Part shown: positions 32,416-41,225 of the stretch, piece by piece
How the letters are laid out: each line of letters opens with the position of its first letter
Numbering within the stretch: position 1 is the first letter of the stretch
Notes under the pieces: generated by a model
Databases searched by the model: none
Seen by the model: only the letters and a program-made list of their open reading frames with translations
Told to the model about the DNA's origin: nothing
Program-made: the position numbers and the translations under genes
Assembly (NCBI RefSeq): GCF_024519455.1
Contig: NZ_JALJRY010000026.1
Location: forward strand, 1 to 64,000
Direction of reading: 5' to 3'
Origin: Streptomyces sp. STR69
GTDB lineage: Bacteria > Actinomycetota > Actinomycetes > Streptomycetales > Streptomycetaceae
DNA: 64,000 nt

Positions 32416-33435
32416 GTGACACGACGAACGGACTGGGCCGAGTACGCGTATCCCGGCGCCCCGCAGGGGCGCGGGGGAAACGGTGACGGCCCGGCCTACG
32501 GTGCGGACGGCGTACCGGAGGAGCCGTACGGCGTGGCCGGGCCGTACGGCGACGAGCCGGGCGGCGACTGGTCGTCCGGCGGCTTCGACGGTGAGACCGG
32601 TTCGCCTTTCGGCGGCTCGGAGCCCGGCGACGGTCCGGCGGGCACCGGTCGGCCTTTCAGAAGCTCGCCGCCTGGCGGCACTTTGCCCGGCGGCGAGTCC
32701 ACTGACGACGACGCACCCGGCCGCGGTTCGCGCCGCAGCCGTGGAGCGCGCGGCGGAGGCGGCGGGGACGGCTCATGGGAAGGCAGCTCACGGGAGGGTG
32801 GCTCACGCGGGGGCACGGCGCGTGGTGACGGCGCACGGGGTAGGCGTGGGCGCCGTGGCCGCGACTTCGGAGAGTCGTCCGGAGAGAACGGGGGTGACTT
32901 CTCCTCGTCGAGGGCCGAGAAGGAGGAGCCGCCGGCGGACCCGGCTGAGCGGGCGCGGGGCATCTGTCTGCGCCTGCTCACCGGGAACCCGCGCACCCGC
33001 AAGCAACTCGCGGACGCCCTGCGCAAGCGGGAGATCCCGGACGAGGTCGCGGACGAGGTGCTGTCGCGGTTCGAGGAGGTCGGACTGATCAACGACGGTG
33101 CGTTCGCGGACGCCTGGGTGGAGTCCCGGCACCACGGCCGGGGACTGGCGCGACGCGCGCTCGCCCAGGAACTGCGCACCAAGGGCGTCGACTCCACGCT
33201 GATCGACGAGGCCGTCTCCCAGCTCGACTCCGAGCAGGAAGAGGCGACGGCACGCGAACTGGTGGACCGCAAACTGCGGTCCACCCGGGGCCTCGACCGC
33301 GACAAGAGGCTACGGCGCCTCGCGGGCATGCTGGCCCGCAAGGGCTACTCCCAGGGCATGGCCCTGAGGGTGGTCCGCCAGGCGCTGGAAGAAGAGGGCG
33401 AGGACACGGAGTTCCTCGGGGACGAGGGGTACTGA
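32416..33435 (+). CDS. recX: RecA regulator RecX with long Gly-rich N-terminal extension
   Basis: The 339-residue protein modulates RecA filaments. The RecX three-helix repeats occupy residues ~175-325 (ICLRLLTGNPRTRKQLADAL, DEVLSRFEEVGLINDGAFADAWV, RLAGMLARKGYSQGMALRVVRQAL). The first ~170 residues are Gly/Ser/Asp/Arg-rich and look disordered; typical RecX is 150-270 residues in total. GTG 32416 begins 3 bp after the recA stop with no clear ribosome site, so translation is probably coupled to recA. Confidence 0.92.
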   Translation: MTRRTDWAEYAYPGAPQGRGGNGDGPAYGADGVPEEPYGVAGPYGDEPGGDWSSGGFDGETGSPFGGSEPGDGPAGTGRPFRSSPPGGTLPGGESTDDDAPGRGSRRSRGARGGGGGDGSWEGSSREGGSRGGTARGDGARGRRGRRGRDFGESSGENGGDFSSSRAEKEEPPADPAERARGICLRLLTGNPRTRKQLADALRKREIPDEVADEVLSRFEEVGLINDGAFADAWVESRHHGRGLARRALAQELRTKGVDSTLIDEAVSQLDSEQEEATARELVDRKLRSTRGLDRDKRLRRLAGMLARKGYSQGMALRVVRQALEEEGEDTEFLGDEGY

Positions 33436-33605
33436 TCCGAGTTCCTGTCCGGGTTTCCATCCGGGTTCCTGCCCGGTTCCGGCTTCTCGGTGGTGCACAC
33501 GGCCTGAACACGGTGGACGCGCGGGGGCGCCGACCGCGTTCAGGCGGGCACCGGCCGATGCCTCAGGTAGGGCTAACCCCCCGTTGAAGACGCCGGATTG
33601 CCGCA

Positions 33606-33639
33606 GTGCACAGACACCTGTGCACAAACGACTGTGTAC
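33606..33639 (+). promoter_or_regulatory. Operator-like palindrome upstream of the ArsR-type gene
   Basis: GTGCACAG-ACAC-CTGTGCAC (33606-33625) is a perfect 8-bp inverted repeat. A third half-site, CTGTGTAC, follows at 33632-33639, exactly 14 bp after the second half. The array ends 2 nt before the start codon at 33642 and probably covers the promoter, so autoregulation is likely. Confidence 0.65.
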
Positions 33640-33641
33640 GC

Positions 33642-34382
33642 ATGGCACAGGAACCCCGCACACCTGGCGCGGAGACACCCACCGAGCAGACCTCGTCGAC
33701 ACCCGCGCCGGTCGAGCTCTCCGACCTCGCCACGCTGAAGGCGCTCGCACAGCCCCGTCGACAGCGCATGCTCCAGCACCTCACCCTGCACGGCCCCGCG
33801 ACCTCGGCCACACTCGCCCGCGCACTGGGCCTGAACACCGGCTCCACCAGCTACCACCTGCGTGAACTCGCCCGCTACGGCTTCGTCGAGGAGACGGTGG
33901 CGGTGGCTGGGGCTGGGGCAGACGCGGAATTGGCGGCGGGACCGGAAGGGGAGACGGCGCGCGCACCCGGTCACAGTCACGGTCGCGAGCGCTGGTGGCG
34001 GGCTGTTCCCGGTGACCGGCGCTTTCCGCCGCGCAGTCGCCAGAGTGCCGAGATGCGGCACGTCATGGACGAGCTCAACCACCATGCGTACGCCGCCGAT
34101 CTGGAGCTCTTCGAGCAGTTCCAGCGGGACGCCACCGAGACCGGGCCGTGGGCGGACGCCTTCCCTTACTCGCGCGGCACCATCCGGCTGACGCTGCCCG
34201 AACTCGGGGCGTTCTTCGAGGAGTACATCGCCCTCCTCAACCGCTACAAGCGGCCCGAAGCCGAGACGCCGGCCGACGCCCGCACCGTACTCACCCGATT
34301 CCTCGCCTTCCCGGCACCCCTCGCCGAAGCCGAGCCCGAAGCTGACCCGGCGTGCAACGGAAAAGAGACCGAGCCCTCATGA
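33642..34382 (+). CDS. ArsR-like winged-helix transcriptional regulator
   Basis: The 246-residue protein has an N-terminal winged helix (~28-85: LATLKALAQPRRQRMLQHLTLHGPATSATLARALGLN, then GSTSYHLRELARYGFVEE) of the ArsR/HTH_20 type. Its ~140-residue C-terminal region with acidic and aromatic helices (DELNHHAYAADLELFEQFQRD) has no recognised metal-binding Cys pair. The ATG lies directly after an operator-like palindrome. Its stop overlaps the start of the permease gene (ATGA), so the two are co-transcribed and the permease is the likely target. Confidence 0.83.
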   Translation: MAQEPRTPGAETPTEQTSSTPAPVELSDLATLKALAQPRRQRMLQHLTLHGPATSATLARALGLNTGSTSYHLRELARYGFVEETVAVAGAGADAELAAGPEGETARAPGHSHGRERWWRAVPGDRRFPPRSRQSAEMRHVMDELNHHAYAADLELFEQFQRDATETGPWADAFPYSRGTIRLTLPELGAFFEEYIALLNRYKRPEAETPADARTVLTRFLAFPAPLAEAEPEADPACNGKETEPS

Positions 34383-37006
34383 TGCTGCGCTACGCCTTCC
34401 GGTCCGTCCGCGCCCGCAAGGCCGGTTTCCTCGGAGCCTTTCTCTCCCTGATGTGCGCGGCTGCCCTCATCACGGCCTGCGGCACTCTCCTCGACACCGG
34501 CCTGCGTGGCACCATCCGCACCGAGCGCTACGCGGCGAGCCCCGTCGTGGTCTCCGCCGATCAGAACGTCCACCGGACCACCGTCAAACACAAGAAGGGC
34601 AAGACCAAGGTCAAGCACAAGGCGAAACCGATCGCCGAGCGCGCCTGGCTCCCCGAGAACCTGGAAACCACGCTCGCACGCACCCCGGGCGTTGCCCGTG
34701 TCATCCCCGAACTGACCTTCCTGGCCCAGCCGTTGACACCCGCCGGCACCGGCGGCCGGACCGCCTACGGACACGCTTGGGACTCCGCCGCGGTGACGCC
34801 GTACCGGCTCGTCACCGGCAGCGCCCCGCGAGCCGCCACCGATCTCGTCATCGACCGCGACTTCGCCGGGCGGGCCCGGCTCCGGCCCGGCGACCGGCTC
34901 ACCGTCCAGTCCACACAGGCCCCGCGCGTCTACCGGATCACCGGAATCGCCGCTCCCGCCACGGCCGTACGCCATCAGACGTCGCTGTTCTTCTCCGCAG
35001 AAGAGGCCCGCCGTCTGGCCGCGCACCCCGGGCAGGTCACCGCGTTCGGAGTGCTCCCGGCCAAGGGCACAAGCGTGGATCGGCTGCGGCAGGCCGTCAC
35101 CACAGCCCTCCGCCGAACCACCACGCCCCCCTCACCCCCGGACACTGCAACCTCGCCCAGCCCCACCGTTCAAGTCACCGCCGGCGACGCCCGCGGCCCC
35201 GTCGAGTTCCTGGACGCCGCCACCGCCAGGACCAGGCTGGTCAGTATCGGGGGTGCGATGGGCGGCACCTCGTTGCTCGTGGCGGTTCTCGTGGTTGTCG
35301 GCACCTTCGTGCTCTCCGTCCAGCAGCGTCATCGCGAATTCGCCCTGCTCCGCGCCGTGGCCGCCACCTCCGGCCAGATCCGCCGACTCCTCGGCCGCGA
35401 GGCCCTGATCGTCGGCACGGTCGCCGGTGTCGCGGGCGCTCTGCTCGGGCTTCCGCTGGGCGCTTGGCTCTACGACAGGTTCGTCGCCCTGGGGGCCGTC
35501 CCGGCCACCCTCCAGCACACCACTGGTGTTGTCCCGCCGCTGGCCGCCCTCGTCGCGACCGCTCTCGGTGCCTGGACCGCCGCCCGGGTCGCCTCCCGCC
35601 GTATCTCCCGGATCCGCCCGGCCCAGGCACTGGCCGAAGCGGAAACGGGAGCAGGAGCAGGAACCGAAGCCGAGGCCAAGTCCGCGCGCACCCGCCTCAC
35701 GGCACGCGCCGGACTCACACGCGGTCGTCTCCTCGCCGGGCTCGTCCTTCTCGCGGGCGGTGTCGTGCTGGTCGCCGTGCTCAGCAAGCTGCGTACCGAG
35801 CCCGCCTCAACACCCGTGACCTTCCTGGCCGTTGTGGTCCTGTCCACCTCCGTAGCCCTTCTCGGGCCGCTCCTCGTCAAGGCAGCCGTCCTTGTCCTGC
35901 GCGGTCCCCTCCGGCGCAGCGGTCCGAGCGGTCGGCTGGCCACCGCCAACCTCCGAGGCAACGCCGCTCGCATGGCCTCCGTTGTCACCCCCCTCACCCT
36001 GCTGATCGGCATGACCTGCACCGTCCTGTTCGTCCAACCCACCCTCGGCGACGCCGCCCGCGCCCAGGCCCGTGAAGGTGTCCGTGCCGACTGGGTCGTC
36101 GCCTCCCAAGGACCCGGTGTCCCGGCCGAGGCCGCACGCCGACTCCGCGCGCGGCACGACATCGTCACCGAGGTCGTCCGTACGACCGTCCGTGTGGGCC
36201 TCGACAAATACGCGGCCCAAGGCGTCACACCCGCCGGGCTCACCCGCACCTGGGACCCCGACGTCACCGCCGGATCGCTCGACGGACTCACCGAGCACAC
36301 CGCGGCCGTAAGCGAACTGGCCGCGGACCAGCTCCACTTGAAGCCCGGTGGCATCCTGAAGCTCACACTCGGCGACGGCACGCCCGCCGCGCTCACCGTC
36401 GTCGCCGTCTACGCCAGGGGTCTCGGCTTCGGCGATCTCACCCTCGCGCACGATCTCGTCGCCCGGCATGTCGACAACCCGCTCGCCTCCTCCGTCCTCG
36501 TCAGCACGCCCCGTACACAGACACAACTCGCGACTACCCTCCGTGAGTTCCCGGGCATCCGTGTTCTCGCGCCGGCCGCCGCCGACTCGCTCCAGGCGCA
36601 GCGGCAGCAGGCGAACGCCGAGGTCAACTACCTGGCCATGGGCCTCGTCCTGGCCTTCACGGCCATCGCCGTGGTCAACACGCTCGCCATGTCGGTCGCC
36701 GAGCGGATCCGGGAGTTCGCGCTGCTGCGTCTCGCGGGCGCCACCCGCCGTCAGGTGCTGCGGATGCTGCGGATCGAGACGCTGTCGGTTGCGCTGCTCG
36801 CCACGGCGCTCGGCAGCGGTGTCGCCCTCGCCGTCCTGACCGCGTTCAGCATCGGGATGACCGGCCGGGCCGCGCCGTCGGTCACCCCTCTCGTGTACGT
36901 CACGGTGGTGACGGTCGGCGCGGCGCTCGCGCTCGTCGCCACGGCCCTGCCGGGGCGGGCGGCGCTTCGGGTGCGGGCGGTGACGGTGGCGACGGCGAGG
37001 GAGTAG
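34379..37006 (+). CDS. FtsX-like (MacB-type) ABC permease without a linked ATPase
   Basis: The 875-residue membrane protein has two FtsX-type modules: segment 1 (residues ~12-38), an extracytoplasmic domain, three segments ending near residue ~410; then a second extracytoplasmic domain and three C-terminal segments with VAERIREFALLRLAGATRRQVLRML. The first module has the parallel REFALLRAVAATSGQIRRLLGREALI. A Lys-rich stretch (KHKKGKTKVKHKAKP) follows segment 1. Such permeases export antibiotics, lipids or peptides and normally pair with an adjacent ATPase; none is coded within 5 kb on either side. Two ATGs in tandem (34379, 34382) are possible starts. Confidence 0.85.
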   Translation: MMLRYAFRSVRARKAGFLGAFLSLMCAAALITACGTLLDTGLRGTIRTERYAASPVVVSADQNVHRTTVKHKKGKTKVKHKAKPIAERAWLPENLETTLARTPGVARVIPELTFLAQPLTPAGTGGRTAYGHAWDSAAVTPYRLVTGSAPRAATDLVIDRDFAGRARLRPGDRLTVQSTQAPRVYRITGIAAPATAVRHQTSLFFSAEEARRLAAHPGQVTAFGVLPAKGTSVDRLRQAVTTALRRTTTPPSPPDTATSPSPTVQVTAGDARGPVEFLDAATARTRLVSIGGAMGGTSLLVAVLVVVGTFVLSVQQRHREFALLRAVAATSGQIRRLLGREALIVGTVAGVAGALLGLPLGAWLYDRFVALGAVPATLQHTTGVVPPLAALVATALGAWTAARVASRRISRIRPAQALAEAETGAGAGTEAEAKSARTRLTARAGLTRGRLLAGLVLLAGGVVLVAVLSKLRTEPASTPVTFLAVVVLSTSVALLGPLLVKAAVLVLRGPLRRSGPSGRLATANLRGNAARMASVVTPLTLLIGMTCTVLFVQPTLGDAARAQAREGVRADWVVASQGPGVPAEAARRLRARHDIVTEVVRTTVRVGLDKYAAQGVTPAGLTRTWDPDVTAGSLDGLTEHTAAVSELAADQLHLKPGGILKLTLGDGTPAALTVVAVYARGLGFGDLTLAHDLVARHVDNPLASSVLVSTPRTQTQLATTLREFPGIRVLAPAAADSLQAQRQQANAEVNYLAMGLVLAFTAIAVVNTLAMSVAERIREFALLRLAGATRRQVLRMLRIETLSVALLATALGSGVALAVLTAFSIGMTGRAAPSVTPLVYVTVVTVGAALALVATALPGRAALRVRAVTVATARE

Positions 37007-37222
37007 CCACTGGGTGCGACTCACTGTTTCCCGGTCGCCGGGGGTACGTGTTGCGCATGCTTAGTGTGCGGTCCGTGAAGGGTTCGCATGTTTGGTGCGG
37101 GAGTAGCTTCTGCTGCCGTCACTCCCCGGCCCTCCCGCCTGCTGAGCCGCAATCAGGCCCGCCTGAGCGTCTTCAGGCCGTTCCATCGGCCGATCCTTCG
37201 CATGTCATGAAAGGCGGCCCCC

Positions 37223-38185
37223 TTGTTCCCGCCCGCGCACCACCGAAGATCGCTGGTGGCCTCCCTGGTCGGTGTCGGCCTCTCACTGAGTGGCTGCGGT
37301 CTCGAATCGAGTGCCACGCCCGCCGACGACGGGCCGATCACGCTCGGGTTCGTCAACGGCGGCAGTACCGAGTTCCACACCTGTCTGCAGGAGTCGATCG
37401 CGAACACGGCCAAGAGCAACTTCGCGAAGCTCGTCACGGCCAACTCACATCAGGACGCCGCGCAGGAACTCTCCAACATCCAGACCATGATCGCGCGCCA
37501 TGTCGACGCGATCATCGTGCAGACCGTCAACACCGACGCGCTCAAGAGCGACATCGCCAAGGCCAAGAGGGCGCACATTCCGATCTTCCTGACCTCGGTC
37601 AGTGCCGATCCGTCCGACATCCTCGGAGCCGTCGTCGTCGACCTGAAGGCGGTGGGCAAGCTCGACGCCGACTGGATCGAGGACGACGCCGCCGGTCGTC
37701 AGGTGCAGGTGGCGGTCATCGCGGGTGCGCCGGGCGCCGCCTCCGACCTGCTCGTCGGCGGATTCACCAAGGGGCTGCCGGCGAACGTGAAGGTGGTCGC
37801 GAACCAGCCCGCCATGTTCGTCGCCGCGAAGGCGAAGACTGTCGCCGAGAGCATGATCAAGGCGCATCCCGGTCTGGACTACGCCTTCGTCGCCAACGAG
37901 GAGATGGCGTTCGCCGCCCGCAAGGCGTTCGACGCGGCCGGCGCCAAGGGCGTGAGGATCGTGACGGTCAACGGCACCGACGAGGCCCTCGCCGCCCTCA
38001 AGGACGGCCGCTTCGCCGCCACGGTCTCCAACTCGGCCAAGGACACCGGCGAACTGGCTGTCACCAACGCCATCAGCCTTCTCCGTAAGGAGAAGGTGGA
38101 GAAGATCGCCACGACCCCGGCCCGCCTGGTCACGAAGGCCAACGCGGACACCGCCCCGCTCTACTGCCCCTCCGACGGACTGTGA
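37223..38185 (+). CDS. Periplasmic sugar-binding-type lipoprotein (LacI-like fold)
   Basis: The 320-residue secreted lipoprotein has a signal peptide with lipobox LSLSGC, so it is anchored at Cys ~25. The remainder is a type-I periplasmic binding fold like ribose or autoinducer-2 receptors (ITLGFVNGGSTEFHTCLQE, MIARHVDAIIVQTVNTDAL, VRIVTVNGTDEALAALKDGRFAATVS). TTG 37223 is the likely start, with AAAGGCGG upstream. No ABC ATPase or permease of this class is nearby, so it is an orphan receptor. Confidence 0.75.
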   Translation: MFPPAHHRRSLVASLVGVGLSLSGCGLESSATPADDGPITLGFVNGGSTEFHTCLQESIANTAKSNFAKLVTANSHQDAAQELSNIQTMIARHVDAIIVQTVNTDALKSDIAKAKRAHIPIFLTSVSADPSDILGAVVVDLKAVGKLDADWIEDDAAGRQVQVAVIAGAPGAASDLLVGGFTKGLPANVKVVANQPAMFVAAKAKTVAESMIKAHPGLDYAFVANEEMAFAARKAFDAAGAKGVRIVTVNGTDEALAALKDGRFAATVSNSAKDTGELAVTNAISLLRKEKVEKIATTPARLVTKANADTAPLYCPSDGL

Positions 38186-38203
38186 GCCGAGGCGGGAGCC
38201 GGA

Positions 38204-38240
38204 CTGTCACGTGGTAGACACTGTGTCTACGACGTGACAG
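38204..38240. terminator. Strong bidirectional terminator hairpin
   Basis: CTGTCACGT-G-GTAGACA, loop CTG, TGTCTAC-G-ACGTGACAG: a 17-bp stem with one G-G mismatch. It separates the lipoprotein gene (+) from the rhodanese gene (-) and covers the last rhodanese codons. Confidence 0.85.
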
Positions 38241-38628
38241 GCAGTCCCGCTGCCTTCCAGGCCTGGAAGCCGCCGACCAGGTCCGTCGCGCGGTGCAGGC
38301 CCAGTCGGTGCAGGGACGCGGCGGCCAGGGTGGACGCGTAGCCCTCGTTGCAGATCACCACGACGCGCAGGTCGTGGCCGGTGGCCTCGGGGGAGCGGTG
38401 GCTGCCCTGGGGGTCGAGGCGCCACTCCAGTTCGTTGCGCTCGACGACCAGGGCGCCCGGGATGAGACCGTCCCGCTCGCGCAGGGCCGCGTAGCGGATG
38501 TCGACCAGGAGAGCCGTGCCGTCGCGGGCGGCGTCGTAAGCCGCCCGGGCCTCGATCCGCTGATAGTCCGCGCGAACCCCCTCCAGCAACTCGTCTATGC
38601 CGGGCGGCTGTTCGCGTACGGCACTCAC
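38227..38628 (-). CDS. Rhodanese-like domain protein
   Basis: This 133-residue single rhodanese domain has the persulfide-carrying Cys in VVICNEGYAST (six-residue active-site loop) and the substrate-entry motif LLVDIRYAALRERDGLIPGALVVERNELEW. It probably transfers sulfane sulfur. The GTG start at 38628 overlaps the stop of the cysteine dioxygenase gene (GTGA), so the two are translationally coupled and act on cysteine-derived sulfur together. Confidence 0.9.
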   Translation of the reverse strand: MSAVREQPPGIDELLEGVRADYQRIEARAAYDAARDGTALLVDIRYAALRERDGLIPGALVVERNELEWRLDPQGSHRSPEATGHDLRVVVICNEGYASTLAAASLHRLGLHRATDLVGGFQAWKAAGLPVTS

Positions 38629-39164
38629 TGCCAGTCCTCCGGGCGCTCGACCTGCTCCAGGCGCAGCACCGGGCCGGTGCGGCTGTAGCGGCGGATCTGC
38701 GGCAGCGGCGGGTAGTAGGCGTGGACGGAGATCGCGTGCTCTTCGGCGGACTCGTTGAGCACCTCGTGGACGTGGTGATGGCCGAAGGCGCGGCCCTTGC
38801 CGGTCGGCAGCCGCCGCTCGCGGTCCACACCCTCCTCCAGTTCGAGGGTCTTCCAGCCGTGGCTCGGGAGCCGGGCGGCGAGCGAGTTCTCCTTGAGCTC
38901 GCCGGCGGCGGTGAGGAAGGCGCCCACCGAGTCGGCGTGGTCGTGCCAGCCCGTTCCGCTGCCGGGCGGCCAGCCGATCAGCCAGGCCTCGCTGCCGCCG
39001 GGCCCTTCGAGCCGCACCCAGGTACGACCCTCGGGGTCGAGGGGGAGCGAGGCGATGAGCTCGGTGTCGGCGGCCGTACGCCGTACGAAGTCGAGCAGGT
39101 CCGCCTGTGTCGGAGCCGGGGCGGGCGCGGCGGGGGACGCTGAGGCAGAGGAGGAGACAGACAC
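38625..39164 (-). CDS. Cysteine dioxygenase family protein
   Basis: The 179-residue cupin carries the iron ligands of type-I cysteine dioxygenase: HDH in GTGWHDHADSVGAF and the later His in GHHHVHEV. The enzyme oxidises cysteine to cysteine sulfinate. GTG 39164 is the preferred start, with AGGA 8 nt upstream; an in-frame GTG lies at 39170 and the open frame continues to 39266 without support. A Cys-rich leader peptide gene (39244-39330) precedes it on the same transcript, so expression is probably tied to cysteine supply. Confidence 0.9.
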   Translation of the reverse strand: MSVSSSASASPAAPAPAPTQADLLDFVRRTAADTELIASLPLDPEGRTWVRLEGPGGSEAWLIGWPPGSGTGWHDHADSVGAFLTAAGELKENSLAARLPSHGWKTLELEEGVDRERRLPTGKGRAFGHHHVHEVLNESAEEHAISVHAYYPPLPQIRRYSRTGPVLRLEQVERPEDWQ

Positions 39165-39243
39165 GTGCACCGTCCTGATGAGTGTTCGCGAGGGCACGCG
39201 CGGACCCACAGAAAGGGCGCGCGCGAGTGAGAGAGATGCGAAT

Positions 39244-39330
39244 TCAGCAGGAGACGTGACAGACACAGCCCACGTAGCGGACGAGGTCCAGATGGACCTT
39301 CCGCCAGAGGTGGACAGAGGTGTCGGTCAT
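39244..39330 (-). CDS. Cys-rich leader peptide ahead of cysteine dioxygenase operon
   Basis: The 28-residue peptide starts MTDTSVHLWRKVHLDLVR and ends VGCVCHVSC with the stop directly after the last Cys. It has three Cys in its last seven residues. A promoter (39366-39338) ends 7 nt before the ATG, so the peptide is translated from a leaderless mRNA. The cysteine dioxygenase start lies 80 nt downstream. The arrangement fits a cis-acting attenuator in which ribosome stalling at Cys codons reports cysteinyl-tRNA; peptides with a similar H-(V/L)-D-L-x-R core and C-terminal Cys occur before sulfur genes in actinobacteria. Confidence 0.65.
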   Translation of the reverse strand: MTDTSVHLWRKVHLDLVRYVGCVCHVSC

Positions 39331-39337
39331 GATCCGG

Positions 39338-39366
39338 AGTACAGCACGACGGTGCATGCGGGTCAA
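39338..39366 (-). promoter_or_regulatory. Promoter of the leader-cysteine dioxygenase-rhodanese operon
   Basis: On the reverse strand TTGACC (39366-39361), a 17-nt spacer and TGTACT (39343-39338) form a vegetative-type promoter; the leader ATG (39330) follows after 7 nt. Confidence 0.6.
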
Positions 39367-39404
39367 CTCAGCGTCACTATGTGGACAGTTAACGTACGGA
39401 GGCC

Positions 39405-41054
39405 TCAGCGTGAGCCGGCCGTGGCCTCCGTCTTCGCCGGGCCGCCCAGGGTCGCTTCGGCCGCCGCGTACAGATCGGCCGGCCGCACCCCGCTCAGGGC
39501 GGTGACCAGATGTCCGTCGGGCCGTACGAGCAGGACCGTGTGGGCGGCGGCGCCCGGGTAGCTCTCGGCGACCAGCAGCTCGGCCGGGTGCGGCAGCGCC
39601 GTCACCGCGGCTGCCAGGCGTGGCATGACCCCGGCGGTCACCCAGTGCTTGCGCTCCCACACGCCCGTGCCCGGTGCGACCAGGACGACCAGCAGGGCAC
39701 CCCGCCCGAGGCGGTCCCGCAGCCGTACGAAGGAGCCGTCCTCCGCGGTGACCCGGACATCGATGACCGGCGCACCGGGCGGGGTGTCGACGGGGACCTC
39801 GCCCTCGATGTGCCGGGGCGCGAGCGGCGAGTCGGCGTACGCCCCAGGCGCACCGAGCGCCCCGCGCCCCAAGTGACCGTCCGTGAGCAGCGAGTCGTGG
39901 CCACGGGCCGAGCCGGGCACGACCGCGCGCAGCCCTGCACCGCCGCGCACCAAGGGCAGCGCCTGGTCGGCGGCGCGCAGCCGGGCCGCGACGACCGCCC
40001 GCCGCTCCGCCTGATAGCTGTCGAGCAACGCCTCGTGCGGCCCGTGGTGCCAGGACAGCGCCAGCTTCCAGGCGAGGTTGTCGGCGTCCCGCAGCCCCTC
40101 GTCCAGCCCCTGCGTACCGAGCGCCCCCAGCAGATGCGCCGCGTCCCCCGCGAGAAACACCCGCCCCACCCGCCACCGGCGCGCGAGCCGGTGGTGCACG
40201 GTGTGCACGCCGGTGTCGAGCAGTTCGTACGGCGGTGTCGGCCCCTCGGTCCAGCCCGCGAGGGTCTCCCGGATACGGGTGAGCAGCAGCTCGGGCGTGA
40301 CCAGGTCCTTGCCCGGCGGCAGCAGCCAGTCCAGGCGCCACACGCCGTCCGGGAGGGGGCGTCCGGTGACCTCCCCGGCCGAGGGCCCGGTCGTCCGCCA
40401 CGGCGGCACCCGGTGCAACAACGCCTGGTCGGGCCACGGAAGTTCCGTGCGCAGCGCGGCCACGGCGTGTCGTTCCACCGCCGTACGGCCGGGAAAGCGG
40501 ATGTCCAGGAGCTTGCGCACGGTGGAGCGCGGGCCGTCGCAGCCGACCAGGTAACTGCCGCGCCACCAGGTGCCCTTGGGGCCGCGGGTGTGGGCGGTGA
40601 CGCCCGAGGATTCCTGTTCGACCGCGTCGAGGCGGTTGTCCACGGCGAGTTTCACCAGCCGCTCGCCCGCGAGGGCCTGGCGCAGGGCACCGGTCAGCAC
40701 GTGCTGGGCGATGTGCAGGGGGGCGGCGATCCCTTCCTGGCCATCGGGGCCCGCCGCACCGGTGGCGCCCTCCGCGTCGTCACCCTGGGCGTCGAACCTG
40801 ACCTCGCGCATCACCTGCTTGCGCCGCATCGACCGCCATCCGGCCCAACGGAAACCGGCTTCGGAGAGCGGGAAACCCGTCAGGCGTTCGATGAGCGCGG
40901 CGGTGTCCTCGCGCAGTACCACCGTCCGCGCGAGCCGCTGTTCGTCCTTGCCCGGCCCCTCGTCGAGGATCACGGAGGGGACCTCCTGGCGGGCCAGCGC
41001 AAGGGCGAGCGTGAGTCCCACGGGCCCTGATCCGACGATGATCACCGGGTCCAT
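39405..41054 (-). CDS. FAD-dependent aromatic-type monooxygenase
   Basis: This 549-residue group-A flavoprotein monooxygenase (PheA/TfdB, FAD_binding_3) has GxGxxG in VIIVGSGPVGLTLALAL (residues 4-20), the DG motif in GCDGPRSTVRKLL, and GD in RVFLAGDAAHLLGALGTQGLDEGLRDADNLAWKLA. The C-terminal ~110 residues form a thioredoxin-like domain. It hydroxylates an aromatic or polyketide-like substrate that I cannot name. ATG 41054 follows CAGGGGGCAG; the frame extends to 41144 without support. It lies behind the LuxR-type gene on the same strand, with a 171-bp gap holding TTGACG at 41167-41162 as a possible -35. Confidence 0.85.
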   Translation of the reverse strand: MDPVIIVGSGPVGLTLALALARQEVPSVILDEGPGKDEQRLARTVVLREDTAALIERLTGFPLSEAGFRWAGWRSMRRKQVMREVRFDAQGDDAEGATGAAGPDGQEGIAAPLHIAQHVLTGALRQALAGERLVKLAVDNRLDAVEQESSGVTAHTRGPKGTWWRGSYLVGCDGPRSTVRKLLDIRFPGRTAVERHAVAALRTELPWPDQALLHRVPPWRTTGPSAGEVTGRPLPDGVWRLDWLLPPGKDLVTPELLLTRIRETLAGWTEGPTPPYELLDTGVHTVHHRLARRWRVGRVFLAGDAAHLLGALGTQGLDEGLRDADNLAWKLALSWHHGPHEALLDSYQAERRAVVAARLRAADQALPLVRGGAGLRAVVPGSARGHDSLLTDGHLGRGALGAPGAYADSPLAPRHIEGEVPVDTPPGAPVIDVRVTAEDGSFVRLRDRLGRGALLVVLVAPGTGVWERKHWVTAGVMPRLAAAVTALPHPAELLVAESYPGAAAHTVLLVRPDGHLVTALSGVRPADLYAAAEATLGGPAKTEATAGSR

Positions 41055-41225
41055 GGCGCGCTGCCCCCTGCCCGCAGTGGTGTCCTGAGGGACGTATGGA
41101 AACGGGCAGTTGGAGCGGGGTGCACGATCACAGAACGTATGCAACCCATTGCCGGTGCTTGCGTCAAGTGACGGAGGCGATGGCGGCCACCCCGCGCTGT
41201 TTCGCGGTCGATCCGGGTCGTGGGC

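Noticed and set aside
39165-39266. Longer N-terminus for cysteine dioxygenase (start at 39266)
   Set aside because: It would pass through the leader peptide's end; the GTG at 39164 has a proper ribosome site and fits the family.
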